A stretch of 64,000 bases of DNA from the NCBI GenBank assembly GCA_002336815.1, contig DDEU01000078.1:1-64000 (forward strand), read 5' to 3'. The position numbers were made by a program, and so were the translations under genes. The first letter of the stretch is position 1. Each line of letters begins with the position of its first letter. Positions 52,755 through 61,075 of this stretch are shown one piece after another. This stretch comes from Chitinophagaceae bacterium UBA1946 (GTDB lineage Bacteria > Bacteroidota > Bacteroidia > Chitinophagales > Chitinophagaceae). The notes beneath the pieces are model-generated. The model saw nothing but the letters and a program-made list of their open reading frames with translations, was not told the DNA's origin and did no database searches.

Positions 52755-53639
52755 TTATTTAAGTTGACTCAATTGGGTGAACAATGTTTTTTGTTCTGTG
52801 GTAAGGTTGGTGGGCAATTGCACATTGTAGGTAATGTAAAGATCTCCAAACTCAGCTTCTTTTTTGTATACCGGGAAACCTTTTCCTTTAAGCCGGATCT
52901 TTGTGCCGGGCTGCGTTTCGGGATTCACTTTAAGTTTTACTTTTCCATTGAGTGTATCAATCGTAGTATCTCCGCCGAGCACCGCCGTATAAAGGTCGAT
53001 GTTTACCGAAGCATACAGGTCGTTCCCCAGCCGTTTAAAAACAGGGTGGGGGCTAATGGAGAAGGTGATGTACAGATCGCCGGCGGGGCCTCCGTTTACG
53101 CCGGGAGCGCCATAGCCTTTTAGTTTGATCACCTGCCCGTCTGCAATGCCAGCCGGTATAGTGATGCGTACATTTTTTCCGTTTACGGTGAGTACCTGCT
53201 GGTGCGTAAGCATGGCATCTGTAAGATTGAGCGTAAGCTGTGCATTGTAATCCTGTCCACGGAACTTCGCCTGTCTGCCACGGCTTCCACTGCCAAACAT
53301 CGATTCAAAAAATCCCGAAAAATCATGATCGTCATCTCCATCTGAAAATCCACCACCCGAAAATGGGGAACCCTGCTGTTGCCGGCCCTGCCGCTGTTGT
53401 TCAAACTGGTCGGCATGCTGCCAGTCTTTTCCATACTGATCGTATTTTTTTCTTTTTTCAGGATCGCTCAATACCTCGTTGGCTTCATTGATCTGCTGAA
53501 ATTTTTTATGGGCTTCTTTATCATTGGGGTTAAGGTCGGGATGCAGTTTTCTTGCCAGTTTCCGGTATGCTTTTTTTACATCTTCTTCTGAAGCTGTTTT
53601 GTCAATTCCCAGTACCTTATAATAATCTATAAATTCCAT
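52755..53639 (-). CDS. cbpA: DnaJ-type co-chaperone CbpA
   Basis: This is a class II J-protein of 294 residues that stimulates DnaK. The J-domain is at residues 5-70 with His33-Pro34-Asp35 in LARKLHPDLNP. A Gly/Phe-rich linker follows, then two beta-sandwich substrate-binding domains (LTLNLTDAMLTHQQVL, GAPGVNGGPAGDLYITFSISPHPVFKRLGNDL, GFPVYKKEAEFGDLYITYNVQLP). The zinc-finger region of DnaJ is missing, as in CbpA. It is the first gene of the cbpA-cbpM pair. Confidence 0.92.
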   Translation of the reverse strand: MEFIDYYKVLGIDKTASEEDVKKAYRKLARKLHPDLNPNDKEAHKKFQQINEANEVLSDPEKRKKYDQYGKDWQHADQFEQQRQGRQQQGSPFSGGGFSDGDDDHDFSGFFESMFGSGSRGRQAKFRGQDYNAQLTLNLTDAMLTHQQVLTVNGKNVRITIPAGIADGQVIKLKGYGAPGVNGGPAGDLYITFSISPHPVFKRLGNDLYASVNIDLYTAVLGGDTTIDTLNGKVKLKVNPETQPGTKIRLKGKGFPVYKKEAEFGDLYITYNVQLPTNLTTEQKTLFTQLSQLK

Positions 53640-53774
53640 AGCGCTGCGGTTTTAATTTTCACACTATAAAGTTACTGCACTGTAATTTCTTTATGCTGTT
53701 GTTTATTTAAAAAAATCCTGTCTGCAAAAAAAAAATAAATCATTAGTTTGGTTTGTACAAATCAACACAACAAC

Positions 53775-54131
53775 ATGACTACAGCAGCAATTGCCAACCG
53801 GCTGGTAACAATGTGCCGGAATGGCCAGGTGGAAGAGGCCAAGGAAGCACTCTTCTCTCCAGACATAACAAGTACGGAGCCCCGTGAAGGATTACTTCCA
53901 AAAGAAGTGAAAGGAATGGAGGCGGTCCGTGCAAAAGCCCTTTTATTCGTTGAACACGTAGAGAATTTTTACGGCCATTTCATTTCCGATCCACTGGTTG
54001 CCGGAGATTATTTTTCGATCAGTTGGGATACCGACCTGCAGATGAAAGGAGGGGAAAGAAATACTTCCACCGAATTGTGTGTGTACAAAGTAAAAGACGG
54101 TAAGATCGTTTCTGAACAGTTCTTTTACTGA
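53775..54131 (+). CDS. SnoaL-like domain protein
   Basis: The ATG at 53775 (MTTAAIANRLVTMCRNGQVEE) is preferred over an in-frame start at 53748. The 118-residue protein has the SnoaL-like/cystatin-type pattern: a helical start, EALFSPDITSTEPREG, VRAKALLFVEHVENFYGHFISDPLVAGDYFSISWD and the closing CVYKVKDGKIVSEQFFY. Such folds bind small ligands or are enzymes of diverse kinds. Its frameshifted relative is at 36835-37195. No operon partner is seen. Confidence 0.78.
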   Translation: MTTAAIANRLVTMCRNGQVEEAKEALFSPDITSTEPREGLLPKEVKGMEAVRAKALLFVEHVENFYGHFISDPLVAGDYFSISWDTDLQMKGGERNTSTELCVYKVKDGKIVSEQFFY

Positions 54132-54354
54132 TGCCTGCAATATTACACGCTGAAGATTTTATTTGGTTTCCGGGAAGCACAGGGTCAATATAGCTGATAC
54201 CAGCCCAACGTTTAGGGTAGGCCATCCTGTGAGCATTCCTATAATATCAGCTTGTTGAAAAAAAGTTAAAGCCCTGTGATGCTGCCGGACCGGTTAAACT
54301 TTCTGCTGCCCGGTATATCCATACTAACAATGAAATAATTTTAAAATCATTGTT

Positions 54355-54477
54355 ATGAAAAAGTATTTTGAGATCGAATTGAGCAAAACAGAACTGGTAG
54401 GTTTTATTTTGATCGTTAGCTGGATCGTTGCTTCTGCCTTTGTGCCACTGCCCGCTGTTTGCTCCCTCGGAATGTAA
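54355..54477 (+). CDS. Possible small membrane protein
   Basis: A 40-residue reading frame, MKKYFEIELSKTELVGFILI and onward, with a hydrophobic stretch (about 15-34) that resembles a single transmembrane helix. It ends CSLGM. It lies in a gap of about 490 bp between the SnoaL-like gene and the M16 pair. The charged N-terminus and continuous hydrophobic helix look coding. No homologue is known to me. Confidence 0.45.
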   Translation: MKKYFEIELSKTELVGFILIVSWIVASAFVPLPAVCSLGM

Positions 54478-54626
54478 TCGTTAAATTATTTTTTTTCAGA
54501 AACTTACTGCATCACCGCAAACAGCTGCCGGTCTTCTTCTGCATACCTGGAAAGCCAGGATAAAAAGTTTCAGGCATAAGATGTATTTGATTTACATTTA
54601 TGCCTCAGTAAATTTCATTTAACCTT

Positions 54627-55994
54627 ATGCCCAACAAACAACCCCTGTTGCTTGTGCTTGCTTTCATTTTTGCTTTAAGCGCTTTTGCACAGCCCAAAGT
54701 TCCCGATCATGTTTTTTACAGGCAACTTGCCAATGGCCTTGAGGTGTTGGTGCTGGAAGATCATACCATTCCTTTTTCCACCATCGAAATTGCCTGTAAG
54801 AACGGTTCATTTACAGAAGATGACAATTACAATGGACTTAGTCACCTGTACGAACACATGTTTTTCAAGGCCAATAAGGAATATAAAGACCAGGATGAAT
54901 TTCTGAAGGAAGTAGGCAAGCTGGATATGAGTTTCAATGGCCAAACGCTTGAAGAAAATGTGACCTATTATTTTACCCTTCCCAAAGAGAATACTTCCAG
55001 GGGGTTGGAGTTTATGAATGCGGCCATCCGGTATCCATTGTTTAATGAAGAGGATATGGAGAAGGAAAATACGGTGGTGGATGCAGAGTTCCAGCGCCAT
55101 GAATCGAGCCCGTATTTTGTACTGATCGATACGCTCAATCATTTGCTCTGGGGCCGCAACTACAGTCGCAAAAATATCATCGGCAATCACCAGGTGATCC
55201 TCTCCGCTACGCCTGGCAAAATGGAGGCCATCAAAAATAAATTTTATTATCCCAACAACTGCCTGCTCACCATCGGTGGTGATGTGGATCATGAAGAGGT
55301 CTTTCGAAAAGTTGAAAAGGTATTTAGCTCCTGGAAACCATCCGGCTTTGATCCTGCAAAGGAATATCCCATCCCGGAAATGGATCCGCTCAAAGAGAAC
55401 AAACTGGTGGTGCTTGCATCGCCGCTGGCAGAGTCGCCGTTGCTGGTATTGCGCTGGCAGGGGCCTGACATGAGAAATGATATCAAGGCAACTTACACAG
55501 CAGATGTGTTTTCGTATATCCTAAACCAGCGCATGTCGAAGTTGACACAGGCATTGCAGGAAACCGGGCTGGCAACTGATATCCAGGTAAACTACTATTC
55601 CCAAAAATATGTTGGTCCCATTACATTTTCGGTGTCCCCCAACCCGGCGAAGATCAAAGAATGTTTCCAGGTGATGCAGCAGGAAATGTCCAAATGGGAT
55701 GATGACAGTTATATCTACGACCAGCAGATAGAACGTGCCAAAAAAATACTCGCCATTACCCAGGTAGAAGACAGGGAAGAAGTGGAAAGGTATGTTCACC
55801 TGTTCTCATTCTGGTGGGCCTGTGCATCGGTAGATTACTACACTTTTTACGGGGACAATCTTAATAAGATCACCCGGCAGGATATCAAGGATTATGTTCG
55901 GAAATACATCAAGGGAAAGCCTTTTGCCGGCGGTCTCATCGTTCCGGCTGATGCCGGTTTTAACACTGATCCCAATCTTTATTTCTCAAAATGA
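54627..55994 (+). CDS. M16 zinc peptidase, catalytic subunit
   Basis: The 455-residue protein has a signal peptide (MPNKQPLLLVLAFIFALSAFAQ). The inverse zinc motif HxxEH is at 73-77 (HLYEHMFF), with the third-ligand Glu in ENTVVDAEFQRHES. These features define an active M16B (pitrilysin-type) peptidase that cuts short peptides inside a clamshell. Its stop overlaps the next gene as ATGA (55991-55994), and that gene codes for an M16 protein without the motif, so the two are expected to form a two-subunit enzyme in the periplasm. Confidence 0.92.
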   Translation: MPNKQPLLLVLAFIFALSAFAQPKVPDHVFYRQLANGLEVLVLEDHTIPFSTIEIACKNGSFTEDDNYNGLSHLYEHMFFKANKEYKDQDEFLKEVGKLDMSFNGQTLEENVTYYFTLPKENTSRGLEFMNAAIRYPLFNEEDMEKENTVVDAEFQRHESSPYFVLIDTLNHLLWGRNYSRKNIIGNHQVILSATPGKMEAIKNKFYYPNNCLLTIGGDVDHEEVFRKVEKVFSSWKPSGFDPAKEYPIPEMDPLKENKLVVLASPLAESPLLVLRWQGPDMRNDIKATYTADVFSYILNQRMSKLTQALQETGLATDIQVNYYSQKYVGPITFSVSPNPAKIKECFQVMQQEMSKWDDDSYIYDQQIERAKKILAITQVEDREEVERYVHLFSFWWACASVDYYTFYGDNLNKITRQDIKDYVRKYIKGKPFAGGLIVPADAGFNTDPNLYFSK

Positions 55995-57304
55995 CATTCA
56001 TGAAAAATAATTTTTTAAAATACGGCAGCACCTGTTACCTGCTGCTCCTAATCCTGGTATCAACTGCGACACTTGCGCAAAATAAAACAGAGGAATTTAC
56101 AGTAAACGGACTGAAAGTAATACTGAAGCAAACGCAGAAGGAAACGATTGTAATGGGCATGTACTTTAGAGGAGGTACCAGCAATTATGATGCTGCCAAT
56201 GCAGGTATTGAATCGCTGGCATTGTCGGGGATCATCGAATGCGGCACTGCAAGCTTTCCGGCGAACGACTTCAATGACCAGACCGATGAATATGGTTTTC
56301 ATTTATCAGGTGAGGCAACCAATGATTATGGATTGGTAAAACTGGGTTGTATTTCGAAGTACGTTAATGAGGCGTGGAAATTATTTTCGGCAGCGATCGC
56401 TTCACCGGTTTTTGAAAGCCAGAAGTTTAACCTGCTCAAAGAACAAAAGATCAATGATATTAGAATGGTATCCTCCAACCCCGATGAAAGGTTAAAGGAA
56501 CTGGCCAGGGAATTCGCTTTTGCAGGTACCAGCTATGCCATCAACCCGGATGGAAGCGTTGCAGGATTAACGGCCCTCACAAGGGATAAAGTGAAGGATT
56601 ATTATTACAATACATTGCTCAATAAAAAACGCATGTTCCTGGTAGTGGCAGGTAATATTTCCCGGCAGGATATTGAGAAAAAAGTACAGGAAGCTTTTGC
56701 AGCCGTTCCAGAAAAAGAATACAATGAAGTAAAGATCGAAAACCGGCTTTTTTCAAAAGAAACCTACAAAATCGACAACCGTCCCATTGCCACCAACTAT
56801 ATCGGCGGCATTCTCAATGCGCCGGTGCTGAGCAGTGATGATTACCCTGCTTACCGCCTGGCAGTGAGTATCCTGAGCAGCGCCATGTTTGATGTGATCC
56901 GGTTGAATAAACAACTTTCCTATGCGCCTTCTGCCCATTATTCGCAGGGTAAAATAGCTTATGTAACCATGTATGCCAGTACCACGCAACCGAAGGAAAC
57001 GGTAAAGGCTATGCGCTTTGTGCTTTCGTATATCAAGGACAATACTTATACCGGCAGGATAATGAATAAAGTGAGGAAGCACCAGTTGCTGGCGTATATG
57101 CAACGGCAGGAGATCATGTCTGATATCGCAGATGAGTTGGGAGAAGCCGAAATTATGGGCGACTGGAAGCTTGCTGAGAACCTGGTAGAAAGGATGAACA
57201 AAGTTACCGCAGGTGAGATGCAGGAAGTATTGAATCAATATGCCAAATACATCACCTGGGCCTATGTTGGTAATAAAGGGCTGGGAGAGGAGGCGTTTAA
57301 ATAA
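55991..57304 (+). CDS. M16 family protein, non-catalytic partner
   Basis: The 437-residue protein is homologous in shape to its upstream neighbour, with a signal peptide (about residues 4-29). The position of HxxEH is replaced by NAGIESLALSGI, so both zinc histidines are missing. The rest of the fold is intact (SKYVNEAWKLFSAAIASPVF, YYYNTLLNKKRMFLVVAGNI, VRKHQLLAYM). Such partners supply the Arg/Tyr pocket in M16 heterodimers. The two genes overlap by 4 bp and are surely co-expressed. Confidence 0.88.
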   Translation: MTFMKNNFLKYGSTCYLLLLILVSTATLAQNKTEEFTVNGLKVILKQTQKETIVMGMYFRGGTSNYDAANAGIESLALSGIIECGTASFPANDFNDQTDEYGFHLSGEATNDYGLVKLGCISKYVNEAWKLFSAAIASPVFESQKFNLLKEQKINDIRMVSSNPDERLKELAREFAFAGTSYAINPDGSVAGLTALTRDKVKDYYYNTLLNKKRMFLVVAGNISRQDIEKKVQEAFAAVPEKEYNEVKIENRLFSKETYKIDNRPIATNYIGGILNAPVLSSDDYPAYRLAVSILSSAMFDVIRLNKQLSYAPSAHYSQGKIAYVTMYASTTQPKETVKAMRFVLSYIKDNTYTGRIMNKVRKHQLLAYMQRQEIMSDIADELGEAEIMGDWKLAENLVERMNKVTAGEMQEVLNQYAKYITWAYVGNKGLGEEAFK

Positions 57305-57350
57305 TAGCGTTGTCTCCTATTCCGGGAGATGAAAATCAAGTTGATTTCAA

Positions 57351-57713
57351 ATGAATAACAGCATAACACAACGAAAGGAAAAACTTAAAAAATTCTCACA
57401 CATCCTGGCAGGTGTACTTATCCTGCTGCACGCTTTTGAAAAACACGAAGGCGGTCATGGCACCTACATTTTTTTTGTAATTGCCGGGATTGTTTTTTTG
57501 AGCATTGCCATCTTTCATCACCCGTTAAAACGCCGGTTTCCACTGGTTGATACTTGTTTTTTTAGTATCGAAGCATTGCTGTCTTTCGTTATAGCTTATG
57601 ATTATTTTCACATGAACAAAACAGGTTTACCCTTTATGTACCTGCTGGCCGGCATCCTTCAGCTAAGCGCCGTCTTTATATTTTCGAAAAAGCTTAAAAA
57701 TAGCCAGCTGTAG
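57351..57713 (+). CDS. Four-helix membrane protein, unknown function
   Basis: The 120-residue protein has a basic start (MNNSITQRKEKLKKF) and four hydrophobic helices with little loop sequence. His-rich connectors appear (HAFEKHEGGHG, HHPLKRRF). No named family was recognised. It begins 46 bp after the M16 pair in the same direction and may be read through from it. Confidence 0.6.
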   Translation: MNNSITQRKEKLKKFSHILAGVLILLHAFEKHEGGHGTYIFFVIAGIVFLSIAIFHHPLKRRFPLVDTCFFSIEALLSFVIAYDYFHMNKTGLPFMYLLAGILQLSAVFIFSKKLKNSQL

Positions 57714-57740
57714 TATTTTTAAAATTTTAATTATCAACTC

Positions 57741-58082
57741 ATGAAAAACTTTTTTTTAATAGGTTTTCTTTTAGCAGGAATGACAGTTTTTTCACAAAAT
57801 AAACTAACCGCATACCTAGAGCTTCGGGGTAGTGTAGATGCGCTGGGTAACATCGTTCTTGATAATGTTGTACAACCAAAAAAAACAACGAAAGCCGACA
57901 GCCTGATAAACTATGCTTCTATTAAAAAGATCATTGCGTTGCGTGAGCCCGTCAGCGTTATGGAAGCTTTGTCGGAAGCGGGCTGGATGCTCGTTGCAGT
58001 AACACAGGTTTCCAGCGACAAAGAGGGCCGCCCCAACAGTCCATTTATGTTATACTACTTCAAAAAAGAAATTGACCTCTAA
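57741..58082 (+). CDS. Small secreted protein, unknown function
   Basis: The 113-residue protein has a signal peptide (MKNFFLIGFLLAGMTVFSQ). It continues with LELRGSVDALGNIVLDNVVQ and a helical segment SIKKIIALREPVSVMEALSEAGWMLVAVTQV, then SPFMLYYFKKEI. This looks like a compact alpha/beta domain. It starts 27 bp after the previous gene and is probably in the same transcript. Family unknown. Confidence 0.6.
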   Translation: MKNFFLIGFLLAGMTVFSQNKLTAYLELRGSVDALGNIVLDNVVQPKKTTKADSLINYASIKKIIALREPVSVMEALSEAGWMLVAVTQVSSDKEGRPNSPFMLYYFKKEIDL

Positions 58083-58083
58083 G

Positions 58084-58154
58084 CCAATCAACATTCAAAA
58101 CTCAAAACTCAGAATTCAAAATTCAAAACTTATAATTCAAAACTCATAATTCCG
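58084..58154. repeat. Tandem ATTCAAAACTC-like degenerate repeat
   Basis: About six near-copies of (A)TTCAAAACTCA / ATTCAAAA follow one another between two genes. They are the clearest example of a motif seen in several gaps of this window. Confidence 0.7.
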
Positions 58155-58291
58155 TACGTATTTCCCCTAAGCCACAATCGTACAATTCCGTTAATTTTTG
58201 GTTTAATATTTGCTGGTATGAAGGCACTTTGAAAAACCATCGCCCGTAAGGAGCAACGCTCTTTACCGGTGATACAAATCCAATTCATATC

Positions 58292-59098
58292 ATGCCGGGA
58301 TCTTTACTTTCATTGATCGCTGCTATGCTTATATGCTGCAGCGCCAACAGCCAGTCTTTAAAAGCTGTTTCCGTTAATCTTTTTGGGTACATTACAGAAA
58401 ATAATAACGAACGGTCATTGCGTGACGGTGTCGCCGTTATTTTCAATGGTCAAAGCGATGCAGTCGATCTTTCCGATGCAAAGAAATTGTCGAACCCTGC
58501 CGAAAATATTGCAATTCTCCGGCAGCAGGTGTTGCTGGCTGCAGAGCAGCGTACTACTTACGATACCATTCCCATTACCCTGTGGAATCTTCAGCAGCGG
58601 GCATATGAACTGGAGATCTTCACCAAAAATATTGACACACTATACCTGGAAGATGTGAAGACACATGCCAAAACGGTATTGCACACTGCCACAGACACCA
58701 TCAAGTATAGTTTTACCAGCCTGCAGGCAAATACAGCAAAGGATTCAGTAATTTCTTTTTGGTTGATATTTGACACGGTTGCTGCAGTAACACCGCCAGC
58801 ACCACATCATTGCGGACAGGGACAGCATCATCCCCGCAAAAGAGCACATCATCACCAGCTCAACGTATTTCCTAACCCATCAACCGGCGGATATATCCAT
58901 CTTGAAATGCAGGAAATGGCTGCAGGAACCTGTAAAGTAAGTTTCTTTGGACTTGGCCACATTTCGTCATACAGTTTTAAACATGGCGATTCCTGTAATG
59001 AAAGAATCAATACTGCTAACCTGCCGAAAGGAAAATACTATTTCATTATAGAAGATGAGGAAGGCTGGAAAGAAGCCAGGCAAATAGAAATTTATTGA
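58292..59098 (+). CDS. Secreted protein with His-rich linker and T9SS type A signal
   Basis: The 268-residue protein has a signal peptide (about 1-21, LICCSANSQ). A domain of about 140 residues follows (LFGYITENNNERSLRDGVAVIFN ... AYELEIFTKNIDTLYLEDVKTHAKTVLHTA). A His/basic linker (APHHCGQGQHHPRKRAHHHQ, near 171-190) leads to a type A T9SS C-terminal domain (VFPNPSTGGYIHLE ... NLPKGKYYFIIEDEEGWKEARQIEIY). The N-terminal part looks structural, and the His-rich linker could bind metal. Function unknown. Confidence 0.78.
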   Translation: MPGSLLSLIAAMLICCSANSQSLKAVSVNLFGYITENNNERSLRDGVAVIFNGQSDAVDLSDAKKLSNPAENIAILRQQVLLAAEQRTTYDTIPITLWNLQQRAYELEIFTKNIDTLYLEDVKTHAKTVLHTATDTIKYSFTSLQANTAKDSVISFWLIFDTVAAVTPPAPHHCGQGQHHPRKRAHHHQLNVFPNPSTGGYIHLEMQEMAAGTCKVSFFGLGHISSYSFKHGDSCNERINTANLPKGKYYFIIEDEEGWKEARQIEIY

Positions 59099-59136
59099 TA
59101 GGATATTGGCGCCTGTTCACCGGTGCTAAGCAATAA

Positions 59137-59171
59137 AAAAAGCAGCAGGCGATTGGCACCTGCTGCTTTTT
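59137..59171. terminator. Bidirectional terminator
   Basis: AAAAAGCAGCAGG (59137-59149) / CCTGCTGCTTTTT (59159-59171) form a perfect 13-bp stem with a nine-base loop. It serves the convergent T9SS-protein and DUF6952 genes. Confidence 0.88.
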
Positions 59172-59188
59172 AATACCTGCATTACTAT

Positions 59189-59437
59189 TTACCGGTCTAT
59201 TGAGCCCAGCACTTTTTTCATAAAAGTATTGGCCGCATCTTTCTCGGGTATACCATCGGTGATCATCTGGTGAACTTCCAGTGCGCCGCACATATTAGAG
59301 ATCAACTCACCGATCACATCTACTTCTTCACTTTTTAATGAGGCAGCCTCTGAAGTATGTTCCAGCACTTTGATGGCAGTTTCTATTTCTTCAACAGTAC
59401 AGGTTCGCTGTATCTGCCTAATTACGGGTAGCTTCAT
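59189..59437 (-). CDS. DUF6952 family protein
   Basis: The 82-residue all-helical protein (MKLPVIRQIQRTCTVEEIETAIKVLEH) has a conserved GELISNMCGALEVHQMITDG segment and ends KKVLGSIDR. I recognise it as DUF6952, which in Bacteroidota typically follows a thioredoxin and a peroxiredoxin. A conserved Cys is present in its core. It overlaps the thioredoxin gene by 20 bp and is the last gene of a three-gene operon. Confidence 0.78.
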   Translation of the reverse strand: MKLPVIRQIQRTCTVEEIETAIKVLEHTSEAASLKSEEVDVIGELISNMCGALEVHQMITDGIPEKDAANTFMKKVLGSIDR

Positions 59438-59729
59438 CGATCAATGCTTTTAAAAGTTCTTCTTTATTGGTTTGCACCTGCGCCAACAGCACGCCATTCT
59501 TAAAACTTGCAAAAGTAGGCAGGTTGTTTACGCTGGCCAGTTTGCGGGAGTCGGGAAATTTTTCTGCGTCTACCAGCACAAATGTTGCTGAGTCCTGCTC
59601 ACCTGCCAGTCTTTTGAATTTTGGTTTCATCAGGCGGCAATTGCCGCACCAGCCGGCAGAGAATTGTACCACTACTGTTTCATGCTGTGCTACGATCTCC
59701 GCTAAATTATCTGCTGCTAATTCTATCAT
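59418..59729 (-). CDS. Thioredoxin-family protein
   Basis: The 103-residue thioredoxin fold has active site Trp27-Cys28-Gly-Asn-Cys31 (WCGNC), which differs from the usual WCGPC. The cis-Pro is in NNLPTFASFKNG. It is cytoplasmic, as no signal is present. It lies between a 2-Cys peroxiredoxin gene (11 bp upstream) and DUF6952 (20-bp overlap), so it is the likely reductant of that peroxiredoxin. Confidence 0.88.
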   Translation of the reverse strand: MIELAADNLAEIVAQHETVVVQFSAGWCGNCRLMKPKFKRLAGEQDSATFVLVDAEKFPDSRKLASVNNLPTFASFKNGVLLAQVQTNKEELLKALIDEATRN

Positions 59730-59740
59730 TAATCATCGGT

Positions 59741-60373
59741 TTAGTTGGTTGAAAAATATTCGGCCACGCCTTCTGTAGTTGCTTTCATCGCAGCTTTTCC
59801 TTCTTCCCAGTTAGCCGGACAAACTTCTCCATGTTTTTCTACATGAAGCTGTGCATCGATCAGCCTGATGTATTCATCAATATTTCTTCCCAAAGGAAAA
59901 TCGTTGATCGATTCGTGACGTACGATACCGGTTTTGTCAATGATGAAAGTGCCACGGTATGCAATGGGAGCGCCTGCAAAAGACCAGGTCTTTGTATCAC
60001 TGTTAAAACTGTATTCACCACCCAGTACTCCATAATTCATGGATATCACTTTAGCAGTATCGGCCACGATGGGGAAGGTAACGCCTTCGATTCCGCCATT
60101 GTCTTTTGGAGTGGTAAGCCACGCCAGGTGAGTTTCCTCTGTGTCGGTTGAACATCCCACCACCACGGTTTCTCTTTTCTCAAATTCGGCCAGCTTTTCC
60201 TGGAAAGCATGTATCTCCGTTGGACATACAAAAGTGAAATCTTTTGGGTAAAAAAAGAATACTACATTCTTTTTACCAACGTACTGATCCAGGCTGAATT
60301 GCTCCGCTATCTCTTCGCCATTAATTACTGCACCTGCTGTAAAATGTGGTGCTTTTTTTCCTACGAGTGACAT
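59741..60373 (-). CDS. Two-Cys peroxiredoxin (AhpC/Prx1 type)
   Basis: The 210-residue protein has peroxidatic Cys50 in DFTFVCPTE and resolving Cys185 in GEVCPANW, with the typical PKDFTFVCPTEIHAF surroundings. The C-terminal extension KATTEGVAEYFSTN is of the YF type found in peroxide-sensitive enzymes. It removes hydrogen and alkyl peroxides and is reduced by thioredoxin or AhpF. It is the first gene of the Prx-Trx-DUF6952 operon. Confidence 0.92.
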   Translation of the reverse strand: MSLVGKKAPHFTAGAVINGEEIAEQFSLDQYVGKKNVVFFFYPKDFTFVCPTEIHAFQEKLAEFEKRETVVVGCSTDTEETHLAWLTTPKDNGGIEGVTFPIVADTAKVISMNYGVLGGEYSFNSDTKTWSFAGAPIAYRGTFIIDKTGIVRHESINDFPLGRNIDEYIRLIDAQLHVEKHGEVCPANWEEGKAAMKATTEGVAEYFSTN

Positions 60374-60583
60374 ATATGTTGTTTTAGTTAATTACACGAT
60401 TCCCTGCTTAAAACAATCATTGAAACAAATTGTTCAAAGCCGCAAATGACAGCGAAAAAGTTTTGTTGAAATGTTGAAAGGAAACCCTGACGGGCTCCTG
60501 CCTTTGAGGCCACAAAGAAAGCGAATTTTGTCTATATGAAAAAGTATAAGTAGCAGGCCACCATCAATTGGCATAAAATACAA

Positions 60584-60605
60584 CGCAGGGATGTGAATCC
60601 CTGCG
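60584..60605 (-). terminator. Terminator after PRC-barrel gene
   Basis: CGCAGGGAT (60584-60592) / ATCCCTGCG (60597-60605) form a perfect 9-bp stem with a tetraloop. On the minus strand a weak T-rich tail follows. Confidence 0.6.
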
Positions 60606-60633
60606 CTGTAGTAGTTTGTTGAAAAGATCAGGA

Positions 60634-61020
60634 TCAAACGAAATGCCAGTACGTTTCTTCTTTATGAAAATTCGTATCCGGCCAATGGTTGAGATCAAAG
60701 CCTGGTGCAGATTCCAACATTTTCCGGGTGCCCGTAAAAACAAATAGCTTCCTTTCTGCATCTACTTTGAACATGTTGTAGGGAAGGGCAAAAAATTTGG
60801 TGCCGATACCGAGAAAGCCGCCCAGTTCAACCACCAGGTAATCGATCTTGCCGGAATTAACGTCGAGCATAATGTCTTCCACTTTTCCCATTGAAGCATC
60901 TTCAATGTCGTGCACTTTATCACCAATGATAGAAGTTGCAGTAAGATGCCGCAGGGGCAGGTTTGGATACAGATCATCCCGGTTGATACCGGTGAAATTG
61001 TCTTCTTTAATCGTTTCCAT
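60634..61020 (-). CDS. PRC-barrel domain protein
   Basis: This 128-residue cytoplasmic protein has the PRC-barrel pattern LRHLTATSIIGDKVHDIEDASMGKVEDIMLDVNSGKIDYLVVELGG, followed by FFALPYNMFKVD. PRC-barrels occur in photosynthetic reaction centre H subunits and RimM, and in many stress-related small proteins. The aromatic tail ends HKEETYWHFV. It sits just downstream of the DUF4142 gene on the same strand (55 bp), a pairing reminiscent of general stress genes. Confidence 0.85.
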   Translation of the reverse strand: METIKEDNFTGINRDDLYPNLPLRHLTATSIIGDKVHDIEDASMGKVEDIMLDVNSGKIDYLVVELGGFLGIGTKFFALPYNMFKVDAERKLFVFTGTRKMLESAPGFDLNHWPDTNFHKEETYWHFV

Positions 61021-61075
61021 TTTATTTTAATTAAGTGTTTTGCAAATAGGGTTAGTGATCACTATTATATTGTCG

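Noticed and set aside
60434..60637. A 67-codon minus-strand frame after the PRC-barrel gene
   Set aside because: It covers the terminator hairpin at 60584-60605 and has no family features.
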